Below are positions 16,382 through 24,273 of a stretch of 64,000 bases of DNA, piece after piece. Position 1 is the stretch's first letter. Each line of letters begins with the position of its first letter. A program made the position numbers and the translations under genes. This stretch comes from G963422445 sp963422445 (lineage in GTDB: Bacteria; Pseudomonadota; Alphaproteobacteria; Thalassobaculales; Thalassobaculaceae). The stretch lies in NCBI GenBank assembly GCA_963422445.2, contig CAXXOV010000001.1, positions 363,686 through 427,685 on the forward strand. Direction: 5' to 3'. The notes below the pieces were generated by a model. That model did not search any database and had not been told where the DNA came from. It saw nothing but the letters and a program-made list of their open reading frames with translations.

Positions 16382-17202
16382 TGGCCGGGGCGCGGAACGT
16401 GGGGCTCCTGTTGCGGGCGGGCTGCCTGGCGCTGGCGTTGGCGGCGGCCTTTCCGGTCAGCGCGGGCGAGTGGCGCGGCTGGTGCGGCTCGGCGGACACG
16501 GTCGCCGCCCTCGGCTGGCACTTCTACTGCGACCGGGACGACGAGGACATCGATGAGGCGCCAGGACAGGACGCGTCCGCCCCGCCGGCGACGCAGAACG
16601 CGATGGCGCGTATCAAGGCCATGCGCCAAGCGTTGGAGGAGGCCCGCGCGGCGGCGATCCTCGATCCGGCGCCCGCGAAGGTCGCGGCCTACCTGCGGCT
16701 CCAGCGCGAGACGCTCGCGAAGGCGGCGGCGTTCTCCGACGCCTTCCGCCGCACGGTCTGGGCGACCCCGGAGATCGACTACACGCTCACGCGCCCGGTC
16801 GGCGCGCTCGCCAAGCAGGTCTGGGGGCAGGCGCGGCGCAAGGAGCGCGACGCGGTGCTCGCGAACCTGAGCGAGCGCTACGGGCTCATCTATCTGGGCC
16901 ACACCGACTGCTCGGGGTGCCGGGTGTTCGGGCCGCTCCTGCGCGCGTTCGCCCTGCGTCACGGCCTCGACGTACTGGCGGTCTCGATGTCGGGCGGACC
17001 GCTCGAAGGCTGGCCCGAGGCGGTGCCGGACAACGGACGCGCGGCCCGGCTCGGGCTCGCCGGCGGACCGCTGCCCGCCGTCGCGCTGTTCGACACGGTG
17101 ACGAAACGGGCGCTGCCGGTCGGCTTCGGCGTGCTCGCCGAGGACCAGCTCGCCGAGCGTATCTTCCTCCTCACCGCGCGGGAGAGCGGACATGACTACT
17201 GA
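16381..17202 (+). CDS. traF: TraF, thioredoxin-like conjugation protein
   Basis: This 273-residue periplasmic protein has a signal peptide ending at VSAGE, the mature start EWRGWCGSAD...GWHFYCD, and a C-terminal thioredoxin fold with DCSGC near residue 176. The CxxC suggests real disulfide chemistry, in contrast to the F-plasmid TraF, which lacks the motif. Its likely clients are the Cys-rich TraU, TraN and TraH. ATG overlaps the traN stop by one base, and the end overlaps traH. Confidence 0.88.
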   Translation: MAGARNVGLLLRAGCLALALAAAFPVSAGEWRGWCGSADTVAALGWHFYCDRDDEDIDEAPGQDASAPPATQNAMARIKAMRQALEEARAAAILDPAPAKVAAYLRLQRETLAKAAAFSDAFRRTVWATPEIDYTLTRPVGALAKQVWGQARRKERDAVLANLSERYGLIYLGHTDCSGCRVFGPLLRAFALRHGLDVLAVSMSGGPLEGWPEAVPDNGRAARLGLAGGPLPAVALFDTVTKRALPVGFGVLAEDQLAERIFLLTARESGHDY

Positions 17203-18556
17203 CCGAAAGACCACGGCCGCGGCGTTTGCCCTCGCACTGGCGCTCCTGGCCACCCTCCCGGTCCGTGCCGACGTGCTCTCGGAGATGGAGTCCTTCTGGC
17301 GGGGCGCGGCAGTCAACACCACCGGACCGACGGCCTTCCAGGGCCAGGCCTCGGGGCACTGGACGCTCGGCAACCTGTATCTCCGCACGCCGGTGCGCTC
17401 CGAGCAGATCGCTACCGTGAACCTGCCGAGCTTCCGCGCCGGCTGCGGTGGCATCGACGCCTTCGCGGGCGCCTTCTCCTTCATCAACTCCGACCAGCTG
17501 ATTGCCTTCGGGCGTGCGGTCGCGCAGAACGCCGCCGGCTTCGCCTTCGAGCTCGCGCTCGAGACCATCTCGCCGGTGATCGCCGAGACCATGTCGAAGC
17601 TCCGCGCGCTCGCCCAGTGGGTCAACAGCCAGAACCTCAACTCCTGCGAGACCGCGCAGGCGCTGGTCGGCGCGGTATGGTCGAAGAACGACCGTGCGTC
17701 CTCGGCGATTTGCGCCGCCATCGGCGCCAGCCAGGGCATCTTCGCCGACTACGCCGCGGCGAAGCACGGCTGCGGCGCCGACGGACGGCGCAACTCGACC
17801 CTCGCTGCGGCCTCCGGGCCGATGGCCGACCAGGTGCCGGTCAACGTCAACTACGCCTGGAAGGCGGTGCAGGCCTCGTCCTTCCTCTCGGCGGACACCG
17901 AGCTCGCCGAGTTCGCCATGTCGGTCTCCGGCACGGTGATCGTCATCGCGCCGACCTCCGACGGCGACGCGTCCGGTCCCCGGGTGCGGATCCTGCAGCC
18001 GCTTATCCTCGACCGCCGGGTGACCGAGGTGCTGATGGAGGGTGGCGGCGCTCTGCCGGTCTACCGCTGCGACACCCCGGCCGACTGCCTGAACCCCACG
18101 CTCGGCGCCGTGAACGTCCCGGCCGACCGGGGCTTCCGGGCACGAGTCGCGGACCTGCTCCGCCGGCTCGCCGAGGCGGTGCGCACCGACACCGCGCCGC
18201 CGGCGGACGCGCTCGGGCTCGTCAACCTCACCACGCTCCCGGTCTACCGGGTCATCAACGCGGCGGCGGCCTATCGCGGCGCGGTCATCGACGCCGAGAT
18301 CGACGCGCTCGCCGAGGCCGTCGCGCTTGACCTGCTGCAGGTCTGGATCGCCGACCTGCACCGCACGGTCGAGGAGCGCGCCGGGACGCTCGACATCGCC
18401 GACGGCGAGCAGCTCGAGCGCTGGCGCGAGGGCTTGCGCGCCAACCGGGTGGCCTTGAGCCGTCACCGCAACGAGGGGCTCGCCCGCTTCAACACCGCGC
18501 TCGCCGTGGTCGAGAAGCTCAGGCTCATCGAGACCGAGCTCGCCGGCGCGCGGTAG
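17192..18556 (+). CDS. traH: TraH, F-type pilus assembly protein
   Basis: This 454-residue periplasmic/outer-membrane associated protein has a signal peptide ending PVRADV. TraH signatures include the early GGxxxxRTPVRSEQIATVNLP region, FRAGCGGIDAFAGAFSFI, and SCETAQALVGAVW. TraH joins TraF, TraU, TraW and TrbB/TrbI in pilus assembly. Length and order are canonical. Confidence 0.92.
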   Translation: MTTDRKTTAAAFALALALLATLPVRADVLSEMESFWRGAAVNTTGPTAFQGQASGHWTLGNLYLRTPVRSEQIATVNLPSFRAGCGGIDAFAGAFSFINSDQLIAFGRAVAQNAAGFAFELALETISPVIAETMSKLRALAQWVNSQNLNSCETAQALVGAVWSKNDRASSAICAAIGASQGIFADYAAAKHGCGADGRRNSTLAAASGPMADQVPVNVNYAWKAVQASSFLSADTELAEFAMSVSGTVIVIAPTSDGDASGPRVRILQPLILDRRVTEVLMEGGGALPVYRCDTPADCLNPTLGAVNVPADRGFRARVADLLRRLAEAVRTDTAPPADALGLVNLTTLPVYRVINAAAAYRGAVIDAEIDALAEAVALDLLQVWIADLHRTVEERAGTLDIADGEQLERWREGLRANRVALSRHRNEGLARFNTALAVVEKLRLIETELAGAR

Positions 18557-18561
18557 GGACG

Positions 18562-18580
18562 GCGAGCGCGCGGCGCTCGC
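18562..18580. other. Strong 8-bp hairpin in the traH-traG gap
   Basis: GCGAGCGC (18562-18569), a 3-base loop, and GCGCTCGC (18573-18580) form a perfect stem in the 75-bp space between traH and traG, the widest gap between consecutive plus-strand genes inside the traA-traG block. There is no T-run after it, so a factor-independent terminator is unlikely. An RNA stability element or attenuator before traG is possible. Confidence 0.4.
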
Positions 18581-18631
18581 GTTCGCGCGCGGCACCGCCG
18601 GGGCGAGCGCACACTGAGCCGCCCATAGACC

Positions 18632-21574
18632 ATGTACGAACTCTTCACCCTCGGCGGCGGGACCTACCTGGTCGACCTCCTGAACGCGGTCGCCGCCATC
18701 ACCTCGGGCGGGGCCTATGTCGTGCTCGCCCAGCTTAGCGGTGTAGCGGGGCTCGACTGGGTCCTGTTCCGCACCGCCTTCGGCGGGTCGTGGAAGGACA
18801 ACGCCAAGTGGATCCTGCTGTTCGTCGCCGTGTGGGGCGCGATGATCGTGCCCAGGGCCACGGTGCGGGTCGTGGACCGGCTCGATCCGGCGCTCGCGCC
18901 CGCCGTGGTCGCCAACGTGCCGATCGGGCTCGCGCTGTTCGCCTCGCTCACCTCCCAGGTGGGCGACGGGCTCACGCGCTTGACCGAGCAGGCGTTCGCG
19001 CTGCCGAACGACCTCGCCTACCAGCGCCACGGGCTCATCTTCGGCGCACGGCTCGCGGCCGCGGCGACCCGGCTCGAAGTCACCGACGCGGTGTTCGCGC
19101 GCAACCTCCGGTCCTTCTCGCGCCAGTGCGTGTTCTACGCGCTGCTGCTCGGCCACGTCTCGGCGGACGAGCTGCGCGAGTCCACCGACCTCTGGGCGCT
19201 CGTCACGTCGAGCCGCTCGCCGTCGGCGGGCGCCTCGCCCGCGCGCATGGTCGAGCTCGCCACCAGGAACGAGGACGGCGGGGTCGACAGGGCGGTCGTC
19301 ACCTGCGCCGGCGCCGCGGGCCGGCTCAACGCGCAGTGGACCGCGGAGCTCCGGCGCGCCGGAGCCGTGTTCGGCCGGCGGCTCTTCCCGGACGCCGCTA
19401 CCGACGCGCTCGCCCGCGCCGAGCTGATGGCGGCGCTCCCGGCCGCGCACCACTTCCTCATCGGCGCCTCGCGCTCCGCGGCCGAGATCATGCGCCAGCA
19501 GATGGTGCTCAACGCCGTCCACGACGCGGGCGAGCAGTGGGCGGCCGAGGCGGGCAACGCCGCCGCGCTCCGCGCCTACACCGAGGCGCGCGCCGAGGCC
19601 CAGACCGTCTCCGCCTATCGGGCCATCGGGAGACAGGCCGAGACCTGGGTGCCGATGCTGAAGATCGTCTTCGAGTGCCTCTACATCGGCGCGTTCCCCA
19701 TGGCCGTGCTGCTGATGCTCACCCCCGCCGGGGCCGGGATATTCCGGTCGTATGTCACCGGGCTGGTGTGGCTGCAATCGTGGGGGCCGCTCTACGCGGT
19801 GCTGCACCGCATCGCCATGGGCGAGGCGGCCGAGCGCATGGGCGTGACCGCGCTCATGCCGGGGGGCGATGTCGGCATCTCTCTCGTCGCACAGGCCGGC
19901 ATCCAGGCGGTGGCGGCGGATGTCGCCGTGATGTCGGGCTACCTCTCGATGTCGGTGCCGTTCCTCGCCGCGGCGCTCGCCTACGGGCTCTCGAAGGCGA
20001 CCGTGCTCGCGACCTCGGTGCTCGCGGTCGGCCAGGACGCAGCCTCGTCCGCCGCGCACGAGGGCACGACCGGCAACCTCTCGCTCGGCAACACCAGCGC
20101 CGATACCCACCGCTTCGCGACCCTCGAGGGCCGCCAGATCCGCACCTCGGCCCATGTCGACGACCACCGGTTCTCCGGGTTCGCGCCCGGCGGAGCCGCG
20201 TACACCGTGACCGGGGACAGCACCGTGGTGGCCGACGCGGGCGCTGCCACCAGTCGCATCCCGGCCGCCGGGGTGCGGCTCTCCGAATCGCTGGCGGCGA
20301 GCCACGAGCAGCGCGCGGCGCAAGCCCGCGGCCTCTCTCAGGCCTTCTCGGCCGAGGCCGGCACGGCGCGGAGCGCCGCGGTGACCGACGCGACCCGGCT
20401 CGCCGAGCGCTACGCCCGCGACGTCTCCACCGGCGAGGCCTTCGCCCGCGGAGTCACCGAGAGCGAGAGCGCCCAGGTCCAGGCGCTGGAGAGCCACGTC
20501 GAGCGGATGTCGGAGACCGCCGGGATATCGAAGAACCAGATGGCGACGCTGGTGGGCGAGGCGCGGATCGGCGGCGGCTGGAGCTTCATCGCCAGGCTCG
20601 GCGCCGACGGCTCGGCGTCCTGGCGCGGCCAGACCATCGAGAAGGAGTCGTGGGACCGGCTCAAGGACTACGCCGAGAGCCACCAGGTGCTCGACCTCTG
20701 GTCGAAGGTCTCGGAGGCGTCAAGGCGCTACTCGACAAGCACGGGGGACAGCGAGCACGCCGGCCTCGAGGAGAGCCTTGGGGCGAACCTCACCGACATG
20801 CGCCGCTTCGAGGAGCGTGCGGCGCTCAGCCGGCAGGAATCGCAGAGCTGGTCGGAGCAGGCCGCGCGGGTGCGATCGGAAGCGCAGGCGATCGACCGCG
20901 AGCTCGGCCAGCCCTTCTTCGTCTGGCTCTCCGAGCGCACCGGGGCGGACGGGCGGCCCATCGGGACGGCCGGCGCCATCCGCATCGCCTCGCCGCAGAC
21001 GCCCGAAGATGCCGAGGTGCTGCGGAGCCACGCCGCGGCGTTCGTCGCCGAGCGCTTCCCCGCCCCCGCCGGTCCCGACTCGGCCAGCGTCGGGGGCGAG
21101 GCGGAGTACGGCGCCGCGCGCGACACGTTGGCCGAGGCCTACGCCCGCGAGACCGCCGCGGCCCATGCCGGGTGGGCCGAAGGCGTGCGCGACCGGGCCT
21201 ACGCGGCGGACGCGCCCCTCCCCGGCGAGGTGGCGGCGAAGGCCGTCGGCGCGCGGGCGGAGACCGCCGCGGACATGACGGTGACCGAGGCCGGGCGCGA
21301 GGCGCGATCCGCCACCGCGCGCGAGGACGCCCGGGACGGCCGCGCCGGCGTCGCGGCCGAGACGGAGAAGCCCCTCGCGCATCACGCCACGGAGAGCGCG
21401 CCGGTCATCGGCGAGTGGCTCGCCGGCAAGCTGTTCGGCACGGCGCGGAACGAGGCGCCGGACGGGACGGAGGATAGGGTCCCGGCGGGAGAGGACGGAG
21501 GGTCCGTCGCGACTGGAGAAGACCGACCGCGGGCCGCGCAGGAAGACCGCAAGCGGTGGCGCCATGGGCGTTGA
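18632..21574 (+). CDS. traG: TraG, pilus assembly, mating stabilisation and entry exclusion protein
   Basis: This 980-residue protein has the TraG layout. An N-terminal half with several membrane helices (about residues 10-70, 345-380, 430-460) is needed for pilus formation. A long polar, Ala/Glu-rich periplasmic C-terminal half is associated with mating-pair stabilisation and, in SXT/F families, with recognising the recipient's exclusion protein. The early text MYELFTLGGGTYLVDLLNAV is typical. No separate entry-exclusion gene (traS/eex) was recognised nearby, though the minus-strand membrane gene directly downstream is a candidate by position. Confidence 0.9.
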   Translation: MYELFTLGGGTYLVDLLNAVAAITSGGAYVVLAQLSGVAGLDWVLFRTAFGGSWKDNAKWILLFVAVWGAMIVPRATVRVVDRLDPALAPAVVANVPIGLALFASLTSQVGDGLTRLTEQAFALPNDLAYQRHGLIFGARLAAAATRLEVTDAVFARNLRSFSRQCVFYALLLGHVSADELRESTDLWALVTSSRSPSAGASPARMVELATRNEDGGVDRAVVTCAGAAGRLNAQWTAELRRAGAVFGRRLFPDAATDALARAELMAALPAAHHFLIGASRSAAEIMRQQMVLNAVHDAGEQWAAEAGNAAALRAYTEARAEAQTVSAYRAIGRQAETWVPMLKIVFECLYIGAFPMAVLLMLTPAGAGIFRSYVTGLVWLQSWGPLYAVLHRIAMGEAAERMGVTALMPGGDVGISLVAQAGIQAVAADVAVMSGYLSMSVPFLAAALAYGLSKATVLATSVLAVGQDAASSAAHEGTTGNLSLGNTSADTHRFATLEGRQIRTSAHVDDHRFSGFAPGGAAYTVTGDSTVVADAGAATSRIPAAGVRLSESLAASHEQRAAQARGLSQAFSAEAGTARSAAVTDATRLAERYARDVSTGEAFARGVTESESAQVQALESHVERMSETAGISKNQMATLVGEARIGGGWSFIARLGADGSASWRGQTIEKESWDRLKDYAESHQVLDLWSKVSEASRRYSTSTGDSEHAGLEESLGANLTDMRRFEERAALSRQESQSWSEQAARVRSEAQAIDRELGQPFFVWLSERTGADGRPIGTAGAIRIASPQTPEDAEVLRSHAAAFVAERFPAPAGPDSASVGGEAEYGAARDTLAEAYARETAAAHAGWAEGVRDRAYAADAPLPGEVAAKAVGARAETAADMTVTEAGREARSATAREDARDGRAGVAAETEKPLAHHATESAPVIGEWLAGKLFGTARNEAPDGTEDRVPAGEDGGSVATGEDRPRAAQEDRKRWRHGR

Positions 21575-21581
21575 GGGCAGG

Positions 21582-21920
21582 TCACCGAAGACGATCGTCG
21601 TCGCGCAGCCGCTCCTCCATCTCGCCGAGCCAGGCGTACCGGCCAGTGCGCGCGGCCCATTCGTCGAGCGCGCCGCCGTCCTCGGGGAGCCGGTGGCCGC
21701 GGAACGAAGACCAGTCGCCGTACCGGAAACCGCGCACAAGCGCGCCCGCGAGGCTCGCCAGCGCCGTCCAGGCGAGCGACGCCAGCCACAGCGGCGCGAC
21801 GAGGTCGGTCTCCGTGCCAAGCGCGGTCGCCACCGCCGCAACAGCGAGGGGGCCGAACACGATGAAGCGCGCCGGCCAGGAGTGGCGGCGGCCCTGTGGG
21901 GTTGTGGGTGTCGGGGGCAT
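21582..21920 (-). CDS. Small membrane protein on the opposite strand between traG and traD
   Basis: This 112-residue protein is convergent with traG. It has two hydrophobic segments (FIVFGPLAVAAVATALG and LVAPLWLASLAWTALASLAGAL), followed by a polar C-tail (GDWSSFRGHRLPEDGGALDEWAARTGRYAWLGE). The start at 21920 is chosen because the text upstream is low-complexity Pro/Ala/Arg. I do not recognise the family. The site between traG and traD is where exclusion genes (traS/traT, eex) lie in other F-type systems, and the size and two-helix topology would suit an inner-membrane exclusion protein, but this is inference from place and topology only. Confidence 0.6.
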   Translation of the reverse strand: MPPTPTTPQGRRHSWPARFIVFGPLAVAAVATALGTETDLVAPLWLASLAWTALASLAGALVRGFRYGDWSSFRGHRLPEDGGALDEWAARTGRYAWLGEMEERLRDDDRLR

Positions 21921-22095
21921 GGCGGCGGTCTCCGGCAAGCAGGGGCGGTCGAGGCGGGCGGGACCGCTCTCTCCGCCCGCACCCGCCTCGCCCGCGCCCC
22001 GCTCGGCTCCGCCTCGCCGCGGCGCGGGGCAGGGCCCTGCCGCACCGGCGACCCCACGGCCGCTTTCCAGCGAACGGGATGAGGAGATACAGACC

Positions 22096-24273
22096 ATGCG
22101 GACCGTCGGATCCAGCACGCTCCGGGGCGGCCAGACCGTCTTCCATGGCCTTCGCATGTGGGGCCAGCTCCTGAGCGCGGGCTTCCTGCTCGCCGCCTTC
22201 TCGGTGGTCGCCGTCCCCGCCTGGCGCGTATGGGAGCGCACCACCGGCTACGAGTGGTACGCCGCCGCCATGGTCACCGTCGCCGAGGCCAAGCTCGGGC
22301 TCGGCTACCAGCGCACCTCGCGCCAGAAGGTGCGCCAGCCCGACGGCAGCACCGTCGTCTCCTTACTCCCCGACATCGCCTCTTCCCCCCGGGCACTCGC
22401 CATGCGCGAGAAGGTCCGCGACGAGGTGTTCGCGGGCGCGCTCCTCGGGGCCAAGGCGTCGCTCGCCGCGATGGCGCTCTTCCTCGCGCTGTTCTGGATC
22501 CGTGGGCGGCAGTTGCAAGCCCGGCGCCGCATCCGGGGCGCGGAGCTCGCCACCGTCGGTCAGCTCCGCCGGCGCATCCGACCGCTTCACCGGCGCGCGC
22601 TCGGGGTCGTGTTCCCGAACCCGAAACACCCGCCCTACCGGATCGCCGGCGTGCCCTGGCCCGAGCGCGCCGAGACCCAGCACACCATCGTCTCCGGCAC
22701 CACCGGCTCGGGCAAGACCGTGCTTATCTCCGACCTCGTCGACCAGATCCGCGCGAGGGCTGAGCGCTGCGTCGTCTACGACAAGATGGGGAGCTACACC
22801 CGCGCGTTCTACGACCCCGCGCGGGACGTGCTGCTCAACCCACTCGACGCCCGGAGCCCCCGCTGGTCGCCCTTCTTCGAGGCGCGCAGCCCCCGCGACT
22901 TCGACACCATGGCCGCCGCCCTCATCCCCCAGCAGAAGGACGCCGTCGATCCCTTCTGGGTCACCGCCGCGCGCCAGCTCTTCTCGAACGGCGCGGGCGT
23001 GCTCCGGGAGAAGGGTGTGAAGGAGAACAAGGTCCTGGTCGAGCATCTCTTGAAGACCGACCTCACGGCCCTCGCCCAGGCCATGGAGGGCACGGTCGCG
23101 CAGTCCATCGTCGACCCCGAGAACCCGAAGACCGCGCTGAGCGTCCGCGCCATGCTCACCGCCAACATCGGCGCCCTCGAAACCCTCCCCGATACCGGCG
23201 CGCCGTTCTCGATCCGCGACTGGGTGTCCGACGAGGACCGCGGAGGGTTCCTGTTCCTCACTTCGCGCGGCGACCAGCACGCGAGCCTGCGCGGCCTCAT
23301 CTCCACCTGGCTCGAGATCGCGGTCAACGCCATGCTCTCGATCGAGCAGGACGACGCGCGCCGCATCTGGGTCGTGCTCGACGAGCTCCCCACGCTCCAC
23401 CAGGTGCCCTCGCTGCAGCCGGGGCTCGCGGAATCGCGCCAGTTCGGCGGCTGCTTCGTGCTCGGCATCCAGGTGATCTCCGCGCTCCGCGACCTCTACG
23501 GGCGCAACGGCGCGGAGACCATCTCGGGGCTCTGCGGCACCCGCGTGGTGCTCGCCGCCCCCGACCGCGACACCGCGCAATGGTCGGCCGACAGCCTCGG
23601 CCGCAGCGAGGTCGAGGAGGTGACGGAGGGGTTCTCCTACGGGGCGAACACCATCCGCGACGGCGTATCGCTCACGCCCAAGCGCGAGCTCCGCGCGCTC
23701 GCGCTCGCCTCCGAGATCATGCAGCTCGAAAGCCTCCACGGCTGGCTGCGCTTCCCCGGCCCGCTCCCGGTCGCCCCGATCCGGCTCGACTACGTGAAGC
23801 GCCCCAAGGCCGCCGAGCGGTTCGTGCCGAGGCGAGACGCAGGCCGGGACGAGGCGGGGGCGGCAGCCAGGCCTCCCGGACCGACGGAGACCGAAGCGGA
23901 TGCCGCACCGGAAGCGGCGGACCCTCGGGGCGAGCTCCCGAGCCTTCCGCCGCCCGACCCGGAACACGGGCCGAGGCCGGCCCGTACCGGATCGGCCGGC
24001 GCGGAGGCCAAGCCAAGGGATGCAGCGACGACGGTCGGCGAGCTGGACCGGGCCACAGAAGCCCCCGCCGGCGCCGCGCGGCCAGCGGACGGTTCCGGCG
24101 AGGTGGCGGGGACGGGCGATGCAAGCGGCGGTGACGCGCCGGGCGAGTCTTCGGCCCCCGACCGCGCCGCCGCGCCCGGTGGGCGGGACAGCACGGCTTC
24201 CGGTCCTGATGCCGGGGATGACGATGACGCGGCCGGCGGCGCTGACGGCCGTCCGGCCTGCGAGTGGCTCTGA
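22096..24273 (+). CDS. traD: TraD, type IV coupling protein
   Basis: This 725-residue protein has two N-terminal membrane helices (residues about 24-45 and 112-138). The Walker A motif SGTTGSGKTVLISDL lies near residue 202 and a Walker B-like RRIWVVLDELPTLHQVPSL near 420. ATP-driven TraD hexamers bring the relaxase-DNA complex to the secretion channel. The C-terminal 150 residues are a disordered Pro/Ala/Gly/Asp tail, as in other TraD proteins. The start has aggag upstream. The TGATG overlap with traI couples the two. Confidence 0.93.
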   Translation: MRTVGSSTLRGGQTVFHGLRMWGQLLSAGFLLAAFSVVAVPAWRVWERTTGYEWYAAAMVTVAEAKLGLGYQRTSRQKVRQPDGSTVVSLLPDIASSPRALAMREKVRDEVFAGALLGAKASLAAMALFLALFWIRGRQLQARRRIRGAELATVGQLRRRIRPLHRRALGVVFPNPKHPPYRIAGVPWPERAETQHTIVSGTTGSGKTVLISDLVDQIRARAERCVVYDKMGSYTRAFYDPARDVLLNPLDARSPRWSPFFEARSPRDFDTMAAALIPQQKDAVDPFWVTAARQLFSNGAGVLREKGVKENKVLVEHLLKTDLTALAQAMEGTVAQSIVDPENPKTALSVRAMLTANIGALETLPDTGAPFSIRDWVSDEDRGGFLFLTSRGDQHASLRGLISTWLEIAVNAMLSIEQDDARRIWVVLDELPTLHQVPSLQPGLAESRQFGGCFVLGIQVISALRDLYGRNGAETISGLCGTRVVLAAPDRDTAQWSADSLGRSEVEEVTEGFSYGANTIRDGVSLTPKRELRALALASEIMQLESLHGWLRFPGPLPVAPIRLDYVKRPKAAERFVPRRDAGRDEAGAAARPPGPTETEADAAPEAADPRGELPSLPPPDPEHGPRPARTGSAGAEAKPRDAATTVGELDRATEAPAGAARPADGSGEVAGTGDASGGDAPGESSAPDRAAAPGGRDSTASGPDAGDDDDAAGGADGRPACEWL

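Noticed and set aside
17171..20683. Open frame of 1170 codons on the minus strand
   Set aside because: It is a mirror of traH and traG with no domain signature.
18790..21477. Open frame of 895 codons in another plus-strand phase
   Set aside because: It overlaps traG throughout and is a low-complexity Arg/Gly/Ala string.
22022..22095. Terminator-like GC-rich stretch before traD
   Set aside because: It is simply GC-rich, with no consistent stem followed by T residues.
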